A stretch of 64,000 bases of DNA, taken from the NCBI GenBank assembly GCA_022010015.1, contig CP091735.1, positions 62,001-126,000 of the forward strand. The letters are read 5' to 3'. Below are positions 21,414 through 32,688 of this stretch, piece by piece (position 1 is the first letter of the stretch; each line of letters starts with the position of its first letter). The notes below the pieces were generated by a model. The model was not told where the DNA came from, made no database searches, and worked only from the letters and a program-made list of their open reading frames with translations. Position numbers and translations under genes: made by a program. The stretch is from Clostridium sp. GTDB lineage: Bacteria > Bacillota_I > Bacilli_A > Acholeplasmatales > Anaeroplasmataceae.

Positions 21414-23148
21414 TTAAAATTTAAAAAAACTTATACCATAATGCTTAAATAGTACTGCTAAAGCTATAATCAAAGGAATTATACTAAAGAAAAAAAAGGC
21501 TTCTGTTATACCAGTACTTATTTTTTTCTATTAGCAAATAATGTAAATATTGCTGTACTTATAAAGATAGCTATCGAAATAATCGTTAAATCTCTACCAA
21601 AGAAAAGCATAATAATTCCGACAATATTGGCAACATAGCCAAGTAGGTTATAAAGATAAAACTCCAATCTTATCGTTCCTCTATATCGTATTTTTGCTGC
21701 CAAAGTTTGTATGACTAAAGCATGTAGCTATTGAAGAAATGATAGTTGTTCCAACTATACTACCAGCAATCACTAAAGCCCTTATCATTCCCTCAAAATA
21801 TTCTCTACCTACTATAATAGATAAGATAACTCCCCCAGTAAAAATGCAAAAGCAGGCTTCAGATTTAATAGATTTTTCGAAGCATCATTCTAACTAAAAA
21901 AATATTAAAATTGGACTTAAAAAGGGCACAAATACCAAATACAAGAGAATATTCATTAGGAACAGCTTTTATAAAATATAAAACCAAGGTGATAGCATTA
22001 AGTAAAAGATGAACTTTAACATCATTTTGATATTTATCATTTAAAAGCAAATAACGAGCTGTAAAAACTCCCATAAACACTAAAGCAATTGCAATAGCGT
22101 AGCAATAATTCTTGTAATCACTATAACGATAGCCATAAACACCTATAGCCCCAGCTAAAATTATTGAAATGATAATCGGAACAATAATTGCAATTCTTCT
22201 TCTACGTCTTCTTTGCTTATTTATTTTGATTGCCTGAAGCTGTTCTCTTTCTCTTTTCAAAGCCTCTTCTTTTTTTCTTTGTTCTATTTCAATTCTATGC
22301 TTTTCCGCTTCAGCCTTTACAGCCTCTTCATATTTAATTTTTCTTTCTCTTTCCTCATCAAACACTTTATCAGCCATATCATTTAATGTCTGACACATAT
22401 CTTGTTCTTTACTATATTTTTTTGCAAGAGGATTTATCTTAAGAGCTTTAACATTATTTGCCCAAGCTAAGCTATGAAAGTTTTCATTAGCTAATGCTAC
22501 AACCTTCTTATCAAATTCTAAAGCTTCGTTTACAAGTTTGCATTCTTCCTTTAGGCTATCAAGAATAGCTAAATTTTTACATTTAGTTCGTGCCTTTGCA
22601 GGGATATTCCTAACAATTTTATCTATGTCATCTACATCCTTAATCCAATAAGCACTTCTTACAGCCTTACTTAAATCCAAAATTCTTTGATCAGTTTCAT
22701 TAGCAGCATCAATTAGCTTTTGAGCTTCTTTAGCTTTAGCTATAGTTTCCTGTTCCTTCTTTAATTCTTCCTGTCTTTTAGCTTCTGCTATTGCCTTTTC
22801 CCTTGCAATTCTAGCTTCCAAAGCTTTTCTTTCCTCTTCCTTCTTCTTATCACTGATATCTTTAGAAATAACATAATCTGCTTCACGCTTTAGTTGCTCA
22901 AAAAGATTAGCATTCATTATTTTTTTAATTATGTCAGCATCAACACTCTTGGTATGATCATAAAAATTATTATAATCATTGGCCCAAGAAACATTATGAA
23001 TAGCCTTAGACCATTTAATTATTTCCTCATCTAAATTATTTATCATCTCTCTTAAGGTTACTTCATCATTAAAGGCTTTATATTTAGAACTATCTCCGAT
23101 ATCTAAATCAGCAAACATATCTTTCTTTTTTTCAGCCATATAACTCAC
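21414..23148 (-). CDS. Polytopic membrane protein with long charged coiled-coil head
   Basis: About 575 residues. The first 310 are cytosolic: MSYMAEKKKDMFADLDIG, three helical modules each with a conserved Trp (HNVSWANDYNNF, RSAYWIKDVDDID, HSLAWANNVKALK), and a Lys/Glu/Ala-rich coiled coil (KKKEEERKALEARIAREKAIAEAKRQEEL). An RRRRRR stretch precedes about eight hydrophobic segments. It is the first gene of the operon and precedes the FtsK ATPase by 24 nt, so a membrane-channel or docking role is plausible. Paralogous to the next gene upstream but without its C-terminal LRR tail. Shifts occur near 21897 and in the C-terminal part. Confidence 0.7.
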
Positions 23149-23183
23149 TCCTAATTATTTTTAAAAGTCTTAACCATAAGATA

Positions 23184-23212
23184 ATTATAGTTTATAGATT
23201 ATGCAAAGTCAA
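23184..23212 (-). promoter_or_regulatory. Promoter of the T7SS-like operon
   Basis: -35 TTGACT (23212-23207), 17 bp, -10 TATAAT (23189-23184), about 35 bp before the ATG at 23148. Nearly identical in sequence to the promoter at 25620-25648. Confidence 0.88.
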
Positions 23213-23233
23213 GAAAATGCCATTTTTAGCAAA

Positions 23234-23265
23234 TAAAAAAGCATATAAGAAATAATCCTATATGC
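23234..23265 (-). terminator. Terminator after the LRR-tailed paralogue
   Basis: Stem GCATATA (23241-23247) / TATATGC (23259-23265) followed on the minus strand by a T6 tract. Confidence 0.75.
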
Positions 23266-23281
23266 CAAATTTAGACTAACC

Positions 23282-25570
23282 CTAACTCTTTAAATAAACC
23301 ATTTGATAATTAATTTTATAATCCCATGGTTTAAAAACAGAATTATCCGTTTCAGCCTTTTGTAACATTTGCCCAATCAGCACTTGTTCCATTATAATAG
23401 ATATACTTAACATTAGTACAATATTCAAATACACTTTCATTTATAGTCTTTAATGATGAACCTAAAACAATAGAATCAAATTTAGTATTGCCAAAAGCGT
23501 GAGAATCAATCACTGTTACACTATCTGGTAAAACAAGCTTATAATCATAATTTTTTTATTGTTTAAATTAACACAATCATAAAAAAAGCATATTCACCAA
23601 TGTAATCAAGCTTTGAATCATTAGCAAATTCAACATTTTCTAATTTTTTTACATCTTAAGAAGGCATTATATCTAATCTTTTTCAACACTTGAAGCAATA
23701 ATAACATTTTTTTAACCTTCTTTCCTGGACCAGCAGTACATTTCTTTCCTATTTCAACAACGCCATCAGGAACAACTAAGGTATCAGATGTACCATAATA
23801 ATGAACTAAAACATTATTCTTAATAACATAATCCTTAATTCCCCAATGAAAGAATAATACTAATAATGATGTAGCTACTGGTATTGCATACAAAAATGAA
23901 GAAAATATGTAATCATCATTATTTTCAATTATATAAAATATTGTTAAAATAGCAGAGCTTACAAATATGAAGGCGGCAATAGTTGTTTGAACTCTTCCTA
24001 AAAATAACATAACAACACCACCAACACAAGCTACAAAGCCAATAATCATATACCACATTAAGGCTGTACAACGATTATCATATTCATTATTGCTAAATTT
24101 AGTAATTAAAGATGTCATAAGACAAGTAATTAATATTATAGCACCCATTACTAGTCCCATAACAATTCCGCTAAATAACTTTGTTGAAATTACAATTGCT
24201 AAAATATTACCACTAATAAAAAAATTGAAATTCCACTACTAATTTTTAATTCCTAAAGCCTTAAATCTTGCTAAAATTGTTATGATAGAGCTTAAAAAAA
24301 TGTCCATCCTGATAAAACTATTGCATATTCCTTAGGAATTGCCTCAACAAAAGGTTAAGCCAAGACCAATAACAGCCAATAAGAAATGAATAACAACATC
24401 AAATGGTGCTTTTAATTCTTGATGTAGCAAATTGCAAAGTAAATATAACAAGAAGAAAAAAATACCAAGTGCTCCGGCAAAGCAATAATTTTGGTAATCC
24501 TTAAAAAAACAAAACCAAGGCCAACTGCAGCTAAAGCTAAGATAATTCCTAAAATAATTGGAACAATTGTTATGATTTTTATATTTTTGATTCTCTCTAG
24601 CTTTAAGGCCTTAGCAGCTGCAATTTCTTCTTGACGCTTTCTTTCAGCCTCCGCTTTTTAAGGCTTCCTCTTTAGCAATTCTTGCTTCCTCTTCTTTTTT
24701 CTTTTTCTCAAAAGCAGCCTTTTTAGCTTCTTCCTTCTTTAAAGCCAAGGCTTCTTCATCCTTAGCTTTTTGTTCAGCAACAATTTTATCAGCCATAGCC
24801 TTTATTTCTAAATAAAGAGGTTGCTCATTACTATATTTTTTTAGCAATTATACTGATCTCAAGATTTAAAACCTTTATAGCCCACGTATTATTTTTGCGT
24901 TTTAGCTTTTTGCTAAAGCTTTAACATTTTTTTATCAAAAATCAAGCGCTTCATTAACAATCTCGCATTCTTCCTTTAATTTGGTAAGTATTCCTAAATT
25001 TTTTTACATTTAACTCGAGACTTTGGTGAAATTTCGCTAACATATTTATCAGTAGCATAAACATCATTTACCCAGTACGCACTTCTTATAGCTTTACTTA
25101 AATCTAAAATTCTTTGATCTGCTTCATTAGCATCATCAATTATCTTTTGAGCTTCTTTAGCTTTAGCTAGTGTTTCTTGTTCTTTCTTTAATTCCGCTTG
25201 TTTTTTTGCTTCTACAAGTGCCTTTTCCTTAGCAATTCTTGCTTCCTCTTGTTTTTTTGCTTCTTCTTGTTTTTTTCTTTCAAGATCCTTAGCAATTATA
25301 TAATCAGCTTCACGCTTTAATTGTTCAAAAAAAGGCTCGCATTCATAATTTTTGCAATTATGTCAACATCAATGCTTTTTGTGTGCTCATAAAAGCTTTT
25401 TATAATCATTTGCCCATGAAATATTATGTTCTTGATTAGACCATCTAGTTATTTCTTCATCGAGCTTATTGATTCTTTTCTCTTAATGTTGCCTCATCAT
25501 TAAAAAGCTTTATATTTAGAACTATTACCAACATTCAAATCAGCAAACATGTCCTTTTTTTCTCACTCAT
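23282..25570 (-). CDS. Paralogous coiled-coil membrane protein with C-terminal LRR-like tail
   Basis: About 760 residues, many shifts. Same plan as the neighbour at 21414-23148: KDMFADL start, three Trp modules (HNISWANDYKSF, RSAYWVNDVY, NTWAIKVLNL), and a Lys/Glu coiled coil (EALALKKEEAKKAAFEKKKKEEEARIAKEEALK in part), then multiple hydrophobic segments (MGLVMGAIILITCLMTSL, YMIIGFVACVGGVVMLFLG). Unlike it, the protein ends in BspA-type repeats: VLVHYYGTSDTLVVPDGVVEIG, LVLPDSVTVIDSHAF, SIVLGSSLKTINESVF, IYYNGTSADW. The repeats would lie outside the cell if topology is conventional. Monocistronic, with its own promoter and terminator. Confidence 0.7.
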
Positions 25571-25619
25571 AAAAAAACTCACTCCTTATTAACATTTTAA
25601 TTGCTTCTCACATAAATTA

Positions 25620-25648
25620 ATTATAGTTTATAAAATATGAAAAGTCAA
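25620..25648 (-). promoter_or_regulatory. Promoter of the LRR-tailed paralogue
   Basis: -35 TTGACT (25648-25643), 17 bp, -10 TATAAT (25625-25620). The surrounding 60 bp closely resemble those at 23184-23240, so gene and control region were duplicated together. Confidence 0.88.
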
Positions 25649-25670
25649 GAAAATGCCTTTTTTAAAAAAG

Positions 25671-25699
25671 AAAAAAAGCATATAGGAAATCCTATACGC
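25671..25699 (-). terminator. Terminator of the small membrane-protein genes
   Basis: Stem GCATATAGGA (25678-25687) / TCCTATACGC (25690-25699) with one G-T pair, two-base loop as written, T7 on the minus strand. It follows the stop at 25708. Confidence 0.82.
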
Positions 25700-25707
25700 C
25701 ATTATTT

Positions 25708-26255
25708 TTATTCTTCAGATTTATTTTCTTCAACAGCTTCTTGTTTGCTATCTTCATTAATAAGATTAATACAAAAATAAGTAATTTGACTTGCAAATCC
25801 TAATTCAATAGCTATAATTAGCATTTCTATTCCCTTATAAGAAGAAATAAGCTTTTGAGTGGTATTTGATATATATGTTGTTTCAGCTTCTAAATTCACA
25901 AGTGCAGCATTTATAGAAACAAATGAAGTATATAGTGTTACTAAATTTAATGTCAAAATAACAATTACTACAATTGATCCCCATTTTTTATCCTTTAAAG
26001 CAAATACATAAGCAACAACTAATAATGCAATTTCAAGTATACTAATTAAGCTTGGATTGGTAGTAGTTTCTTCTGTTGTTGAGAAAATACTAGTTAAAAT
26101 TGTCGAAAACAAATTTACACCAACTAATAATATTATCATTGAAATTAATAAGAACATCTTATTGTCCTTCTTCAATAACGTTACAAGTAAAAAAAGCCAA
26201 CACATAATAGTGCAAGTGCAGCTATAATAGTTATAGCATTTAAATTTAAGGCCAT
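25708..26255 (-). CDS. Membrane protein of unknown function
   Basis: About 180 residues: MALNLNAITIIAALALLCVGF then, after one T7 shift, LLVTLLKKDNKMFLLISMIILLVG and two or three more hydrophobic helices, with an acidic tail (NEDSKQEAVEENKSEE). The ATG at 26255 overlaps the end of the small upstream ORF. Probably in one transcription unit with the two genes before it; it adjoins the T7SS-like cluster, but a link is only positional. Confidence 0.65.
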
Positions 26256-26359
26256 CTTAATTTCCTTTGTTTTTTTAATAAAGCAATTCCCACAATTGCT
26301 AAAATTGTTGCTACAAAAGCTAAAGATGTTGCAACAATCTTATAGATTAATTTCTTCAT
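26246..26359 (-). CDS. Small single-pass membrane protein (37 aa)
   Basis: MKKLIYKIVATSLAFVATILAIVGIALLKK then a basic tail QRKLRWP: one hydrophobic helix flanked by lysines. Overlaps both neighbours by a few bases, consistent with translational coupling. Could also be shifted into the next gene's frame. Confidence 0.45.
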   Translation of the reverse strand: MKKLIYKIVATSLAFVATILAIVGIALLKKQRKLRWP

Positions 26360-26883
26360 TTTCTTTATTATTCTCCTCTTTGATGAATAATGGCAATGCT
26401 AACTGGCTAATTAATAAAAAGCATAGCCATTTGATAAATTGATGCATTTAAGGCAAAGCATAGGCTATAAGCTCCAAATGCAATTAACAAAACCTTCAAA
26501 GCATTTAAAGTCTTGTTGCTAAACATACTAATAATCCATAATATTAAGACAGCAACACTTAATATTAGCAAAGGCATATTGACAAACTTAGGATTATTGT
26601 AGAATATTTCTAAATAGCTTATTGCTCTACCAATTAAAAAAATAATATACCAGGAACTTTTTATATCATTTATGGTATACTTGTCCTTTAGTGACAAGAC
26701 AAACATAATAACTACTGAAGCAAAAAAATTAAAGCATATGAAGCAAGATTAACAAAATCAATTTCATCAATATTTTTGATCTAAAAAAATCCTGCCATAT
26801 TAATAATTAAAAAAATATTCCCGCAATGCTAGAAAGCATAATACCTATTGCTTTTAAGATTTTGTTTTATTTTTTTGACACAT
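26340..26883 (-). CDS. Polytopic membrane protein of unknown function
   Basis: About 180 residues. After correction the N-terminus is MCQKNKTK with hydrophobic stretches, then VVIMFVLSLKDKYTINDIKSS, IIFLIGRAISYLEIF, MPLLILSVAVLILWIISMF and VLLIAFGAYSLCFALN. The uncorrected frame stops at 26407; shifting at the T5 run gives a charged tail LPLFIKEENNKENEEINL ending at 26340. RBS AAAGGAGAG and ATG 26883. First gene of a three-gene membrane-protein unit. Confidence 0.65.
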
Positions 26884-26910
26884 AAAAATTCTCTCCTTTC
26901 TATTAATCTC

Positions 26911-26916
26911 ATTATA
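26911..26916 (-). promoter_or_regulatory. Extended -10 promoter of the membrane-protein unit
   Basis: TGGTATAAT on the minus strand (TATAAT at 26916-26911), a TG-extended -10, 28 bp before the ATG at 26883. No convincing -35. Confidence 0.55.
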
Positions 26917-26933
26917 CCATTTTTTTCAAAAAA

Positions 26934-26970
26934 AGAAAAAGAACTAAAAAAACTTTTTAGTCTTTAGTTC
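26934..26970 (-). terminator. Terminator downstream of the glmU region
   Basis: Stem GAACTAAA (26941-26948) / TTTAGTTC (26963-26970), then a T-rich tract on the minus strand. Confidence 0.78.
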
Positions 26971-26972
26971 AA

Positions 26973-27411
26973 ACAAAATTATTTATTAATATAATCTTTT
27001 TATATCTAATGTAGAATTTTTCTAGGATTTCATATTAAAATAATCCTTTTTCTAATACATTTGGTTGAATGTTCATTATAAATTGAATTCTTAACAATCA
27101 GTAATTCTTTATTATCTATATGATAATAAGAATTATCCATTTTAAGGCAAAAGAATAAATGAACAAAAATGAAATTAGAATAAATAAATAATCAAATATT
27201 TTATGTTGATTATTACAAGCCATATAATACATTAACAATAAAAATAAAAGTGTAGGAATAATATACCAAAAGCTATCAAATCAACCTAGTATATTATAAT
27301 AATTATCACTAAATTTATTTAATGAATATACTAATATCAGCAATAAGGCTACTAAGCCAAAGTCAGTATCAAAAACATATTTTTTAATAATGAAAGTATG
27401 ATTTATTTTTC
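26973..27411 (-). CDS. Putative membrane protein, no clear start
   Basis: Readable frame shows hydrophobic segments VFDTDFGLVALLLILVYSL, FWYIIPTLLFLLLMYYMA and FDYLFILISFLFIHLFF, then DNSYYHIDNKELLIVKNSIYNEHSTK, a soluble tail somewhat like a membrane-anchored PH-type domain. Its beginning overlaps the inferred glmU end and no start codon is in frame, so it may be a degraded gene or need further run correction. Function unknown. Confidence 0.4.
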
Positions 27412-28749
27412 CTGCCTTTTACATATTTATTTGCGCCTTATAAAATCGTTTTCATTAGTATCCCTACATACATTACAGCCAGCTGCAATAAACGTATTTT
27501 TTTCTAATTATAATTGGGGCAATTAAATTAACATTGCTACCAATAAAGGAATTCTCTTCAATAATTGTTTGATTCTTATTTTTTTACCATCATAATTACA
27601 AGTTACAACACCACAACCAAAAATTAACATTTTTTTGCGCATTTAGTATCACCAATATAAGTTAAATGTGCACATTTAGTATAATCATCAATACTTGAAT
27701 TCTTAATTTCAACAAAATTCCCTATTCTAACATTATCAAATATTTGACATTTTTTTCTCTTATATTAGCATATGGACCAATTTTTTTGTATTTGAACCAA
27801 TTATACTTTTATTAATCACACTTTTTATATATAAAGGTATTTTTTTATTGATAATAGAATCAGTTAAATCGCTATCAATTATAATAGTATTTTCATATAT
27901 TTTACTATTTCCATAAATTCTTGTGTTACCTTCAATAATAACATTAGGAGCAATTTCAACATTTATTCCAATATAGGTAGTATCCATATTCTTAATTATG
28001 ACTCCATTTTTTTCATATGTGATAAAAAGAATTTTTTTCTTCTTAATTCATTTTTCGATATTATTAAGTTCTAAAAAGATTATTTGCTCCCATTATATCA
28101 TCAGTTAAATAAATAACACTTTTTATATTCATCTAAAAAAATTAAAAAAATATCCGTGAAATAATATTCATTTGTATTTTTTTATGTTTTGAAACTAAAT
28201 TAATTTTTATTTTTTTAATACATTAGTCTCAAATAAATATACGCCACTATTATATATCCCCTTATTATCAATTCTATCTTTAACTTCTAATATTCTTACC
28301 TTATTTTTTTAGAATAAATGATTTTTTTCCATATGATTTTTAAATCGTTTAAGTATTTTTCCAACAAGTGTTATATCAGCGAAATTTTTCATGATGATAT
28401 TTAATTATTTTTTTATAATTTCCCTATCGAAAATTGGACTATCACCTGGTATTATAAATACTTCATCACCAGACGCACTTAAAAGACCACATTTAATCGC
28501 ATCAAGTGTTCCAAGTATTTCATCTTGATGAACAAATATAATATCATTTTTTTATTTCTATTTTTATTAATTAATTCTTTTTTTCCTTATATGATGTAAC
28601 ACAAATAATTTCTTTATCTTCTATTTTTTTCTTATCGCATCAAGCGTATAATCAATTAATACTTTATCAATAATTGGTAATGAACACTTTTGCATATCTA
28701 AATTCATTCTACTTCCTCTACCAGCCGCAAGTATTATAAAACTTATCAT
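27384..28749 (-). CDS. glmU: GlmU-like bifunctional UDP-GlcNAc pyrophosphorylase/acetyltransferase (frameshifted)
   Basis: GlmU acetylates GlcN-1-P and makes UDP-GlcNAc. N-terminal pyrophosphorylase: MISFIILAAGRGSRMN (LAAGxGTRM with Ser for Thr), DMQKCSLPI, VFIIPGDSP. C-terminal left-handed beta-helix: IAPNVIIEGNTRIYGNSKIYENT, GSN..IGP, IGNFVEIKNSSI, HLTYIGD, NVNFGCGVVTCNYDGK (the NFGxGTxxxNYDG acetyl-CoA site), IAAGCNVC. About 450 residues, normal size. RBS GGGGG, ATG 28749, 55 nt after the glmM stop. The 3' end is uncertain because of shifts. Confidence 0.83.
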
Positions 28750-28804
28750 TTTATCCCCCTAAAAAAATTTATCAATCATTTTTTTATATTCATAAATTTC
28801 TTTC

Positions 28805-29999
28805 TTATTTTTTTAAAGATATATATACTCTTAATACATCCTCAGTTTCCTGATTTTTCTAATAATAATCTTTCCATCAATTTTTTTCATTTAACATAGA
28901 TTCATATTTATTAATTTCCAATGCATCTTTCTTTATTAAAGAATTATTAATTGTATAATTAATCTCATCATATCTTTGATAATCAAATAATTTATTTACT
29001 GGTAATCCATAATAATTTATAATTTTGTTTAATAATGTAATCATATATAAGCCATCACCATATGGCAAAATTTCTTTTAATATTATATGTCCTGATGGCT
29101 CCGCTCCAATATCACCTTCTAGTAAATTTTTGTCACCAACATCACATAGATAAACATCTGCCATTTCTCTTATTTTATTTACCACACCAATATTACTCAT
29201 TTTTGACATTACGATTTTTTTAACTTAATATTGTTATCCTTATAAAATTTTTAAAAATCAAGTATAAAAATATCATCACCATAATAAACTCTATCCTTAT
29301 CAGCTAAAAATAATGCGATCACCATCGCCATCCAAAAGCATATCCGTAATCATAATTATGCTTATTTAAATAATTTATTAAATAATCAGGATTAACCGAT
29401 CCAACACCATTGTTAATATTTTTTTACCATTTGGCTTAGAAGCAATTGTATTAGCGAATATTTTTTTAGCAATTTTTTTGATGTTGCTCCATTACTACAA
29501 TCAATTACATATTTATAGTTTGTCTTAATTATATTTTGCTTTTAAAAAAAGCTTAAATATATTTTTATCCTTAAATTTATCGACTTTTTTTAAATGGAAA
29601 TCAAAAATATTTTTACATTATCTATTTCTTCTTCTAATTTATTTTTCTAAATCAGCACTTATTTTTCTCACCATTCAAAAAAATTTTTTTACTCCATTAT
29701 CATAATATAAATTATGGCTTGCGGTTATACTCACCCCTAATGCTTGATATTTAAGGCTATAATACATTATTCCTGGTGTTGGCATTATTTCTAAATTATA
29801 TACTCTAATTCTTTTTGAAGTAGCCCCTATAGCTAAAGCTCTTAAAAGCTCATCGCCAAAATATCTACTATCATAGCCAACAAACAAAACATTATTGTTC
29901 AAAATAGCTAAAGCCCTACCAATTTTTATATACGAGCTTTAATGTTATATATTCATTCGTTTTTACCTCTTATACCATCCGTTTTTAAAAATATTTCAT
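28805..29999 (-). CDS. glmM: GlmM-like phosphoglucosamine mutase (frameshifted)
   Basis: Phosphohexomutase expected to turn GlcN-6-P into GlcN-1-P for GlmU. Start reads MKYFKTDGIRGKNE (GTDGIRG-like). The phosphoserine loop is SITASHNLYYDNGVK, with catalytic Ser kept but Leu where the family has Pro. Metal loop FDGDGDR, sugar-binding GAEPSGHI, and a degraded C-terminal phosphate site RKSGTEDVLRVYI. About 398 residues against about 445 in typical GlmM, so it is short or divergent. It may be the housekeeping enzyme or a paralogue serving the sugar genes upstream. Confidence 0.78.
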
Positions 30000-30021
30000 A
30001 TTAAAGATTATGCAGCATGTC

Positions 30022-30042
30022 ATCACTATTTAAAATAGTGAT
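30022..30042 (-). repeat. Inverted repeat after the transporter stop
   Basis: ATCACTATT (30022-30030) / AATAGTGAT (30034-30042), 3-nt loop, without a T tract on either strand, so not a standard terminator. It may stabilise mRNA or be an operator. Confidence 0.45.
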
Positions 30043-31084
30043 TAAATAAGCGCTAGACTTCTTAAGATTACAACGAAAATAAAAATAGTTAATATTGAAA
30101 ATAAACTAGTCCAGACGACAAGCTGTCCACCAAGCTTACCATCATTATTCATTGATTCAGCCATTATAGCACTTGAAACCGCAACAGGTGAACCAAATAA
30201 AGCAATAAGAGCAGGATAGACACTACTATCAAAATTTATTATATTAGTATATTTTGATAATAAAACGCCAAGTAGTACAGCAACCCCAGGAACAACAACA
30301 AGTCTACCAGCAGTACCATAAATTATTTCCTTTAGCATTCCCTTTACAGCACTAAAATCAAACATTCCACCTAAAATAATCAATGCTAAAGGTGAACAAA
30401 TTTTACTTAAATTTTCAATAGCCTTATATAAGAATGGTAAGCTTCCCTTTAAAGAAAAATATAATTCGCCACTACTATTTGTAGGAATTAAAGCTCTAAT
30501 TCCTAAGCAAACAAGTCCTAATACAACACCAATAATTAATGGATTTTTTTACAGATATTTAATAAAATTTTTTTCTAAAGCTTGGCTTAGATTCACCATC
30601 CTTAACAAATATTGATAGTGATGTAACAGCTAAAATATTAAAGGTAGGAATTGTAAAGGCTGATAAAATTGCAACAATTTCCAAAGCTCCAGCACCACCA
30701 AGTGCCTCAGATAATGGAATACCTATTATTGCAAAATTAGATCTAAAAATACACTGTAAAACTACACCCTTTTTACGATCATCCTTAACAAAAAAATCTT
30801 AACAAATAAAAAAACCCAATCAAAAAAAAGCACTAATAATAATAATCTCACTAAAAAAATTACAACATCCCATTTAATTTCACTAAATGAACCAATAGAA
30901 TATATATTTATAAATAATAAAGCTGGCATACATAACTTAAAAAGCAAACTTATTACCAACTCGTAAGAAATCATCACTTAAAAAAATTTTTTTCTTTCTT
31001 AAAAAAATATCCAAGTAATATTAACAAAAATAATAGGCATTACTGCATTAAAGGCAAACCATAACGTATTTAAAAAAATTCCAT
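30042..31084 (-). CDS. AEC-family (auxin efflux/malate permease-like) transporter
   Basis: About 347 residues with roughly ten hydrophobic segments in two halves, the AEC plan. The middle reads GIPLSEALGGAGALEIVAILSAF; the intact C-terminal part reads GTAGRLVVVPGVAVLLGVLLS and YPALIALFGSPVAVSSAIMAESM, typical of the family (conserved P-x-A and M-A). Members export or take up organic anions such as malate. It starts at ATG 31084, overlapping or abutting the GH28 gene end, with GGAGG upstream, so substrate is probably linked to uronate/pectin metabolism; this is inference. Several T/A-run shifts in the N-terminal half. Confidence 0.8.
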
Positions 31085-31088
31085 TTTT

Positions 31089-32625
31089 TTAATTTTTCCT
31101 CCACAAAATTAACATTTCTTAATATAAATTTTTTTGTAGGCTCATCTAAAAAAATTTAACATTCTTCAAAAACAATTCTTTTTTTACATTTTCAGCATAT
31201 ATACCTACATTTTTTTAAATTCCTCAACCCAAGCCTTCATATCCATATCCATAGGTTTAGCATCCTTATTATAGGTAACCATAATATCATTTAAGGTTAC
31301 ACTTTCAATCATAGCCTCTGGAAGACCTAAAAAAATGAGCCAAGCCTAAGGAAACATTAAGACAAGAAATATTACTAAATTCAAAGCTTTTTTTAATCTT
31401 GGTGTCAAATCGTTGGCTGGTAAATAATCTCGATTAAATCTATCGTCAATCACATCATTACCTGCTTTATAAAAAAAGCATTTATAACAAATGGTGACAT
31501 AACATTATCCATTTTAATATTATGAAATGTAATATTTTTCAATAATTGAATCCTTACCTCTACCACGCTGAGATTTAATTCTTATTCCTCTATCAGTATG
31601 TTCAAATAAGCATTTCGTAACTAAAACATTATTTATTCCACCACTATTTTCGCTACCAATTGTTACACCAGCATGGCCATTATTCATAAGACAATTTCTA
31701 ATTGTAATCATACTAGATGGCTTATGATATAATCGTGCAAAATTAATTTTACCTGACTTAATTGCAATACAATCATCACCAACACTAATTTTGCAACCAA
31801 TTATATTTACATTTTCACATGATTCAGGATCAATACCATCAGTTGTTGGTGAATTAAAAAGGATTAATAAGTTCACAATTATAATAGTTAATATTTTTTT
31901 AGAATAAAATGGATGCTGATTCCATGATGGCGTATTACATACTCTAATGCCATCAAAGGTAACATTCTCACTTGTATGAATGAATATTCCCTTAGGCCGT
32001 CTTGCAATTCTTTTTACACGATGGTTAATCCACCAATCAGAATTTTGAGCATTACAATCAATTATTCCTTCACCATAAATCGAAACATTTTTTGCACCAA
32101 GAATCGTAATTATTGAAGCGAAGCTATCGTCGAAGTCACCCTCCCAGGTTCCTAATGGTATTCCATTTAAAAAAATTCATCATGCTTTAAAATTGGAAAT
32201 TTATTTCTGTCTGTTTCGCCAAGTAAAATTGTTCCCTTTTTTTCAAATATAAATCAATGCCTTTTTCTAATAAATAGTGAAACAATTTTTAAATTTACCA
32301 TCTAATACTAAAACTTCATCCTCATTTTAAATTATCAATAGCATTTTTGAACAACCTCTGTCATATCATTAAAGCCTTCTGATTTTATAAGCTTTAATTT
32401 TTTATCTTGAGTTTCAAAGCATTGTTCTTCTATAAAATTATTGCTAATCACTTCTAATTTGTATTTAGTATTAGGAATTAAATCATAGATTGACAAAACA
32501 TTAGTGTTTCCTTCATAAAGATATTCACCATTTAAATAAACCTTATAGCTCTCACAATAATAAATATCAAAAATTTTTCAAGCTCTACACTAATCGATAC
32601 TGGACTAATAAATAAAGTTTTTCAT
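31089..32625 (-). CDS. Glycoside hydrolase family 28 (polygalacturonase-like), cytoplasmic
   Basis: About 510 residues. N-terminal fibronectin-III-like domain (SPVSISVELEKFDIYYCESY, NVLSIYDLIPNTKYKLEV) as in many Firmicutes GH28 enzymes; no signal peptide, so it probably acts on imported oligogalacturonides. Catalytic core: NSPTTDGIDPES (N-T-D), VGDDCIAIKSG (DD), NNGHAGVTIGSE (G-H-G variant GHA) and IRIKSQRGRG (R-I-K). Parallel beta-helix texture throughout. It hydrolyses galacturonic acid linkages in pectin. Start ATG 32625 with GTGGTGA upstream and a good promoter; divergent from a regulator. Confidence 0.88.
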
Positions 32626-32641
32626 TTCTATCACCACTATT

Positions 32642-32670
32642 ATTTTATCAATAAAATAAATATATGTAAA
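32642..32670 (-). promoter_or_regulatory. Promoter of the GH28 gene
   Basis: -35 TTTACA (32670-32665), 17 bp, -10 TAAAAT (32647-32642). The palindrome at 32689-32707 lies about 18 bp upstream of the -35. Confidence 0.75.
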
Positions 32671-32688
32671 ACTCAGATACAGCTTTTT

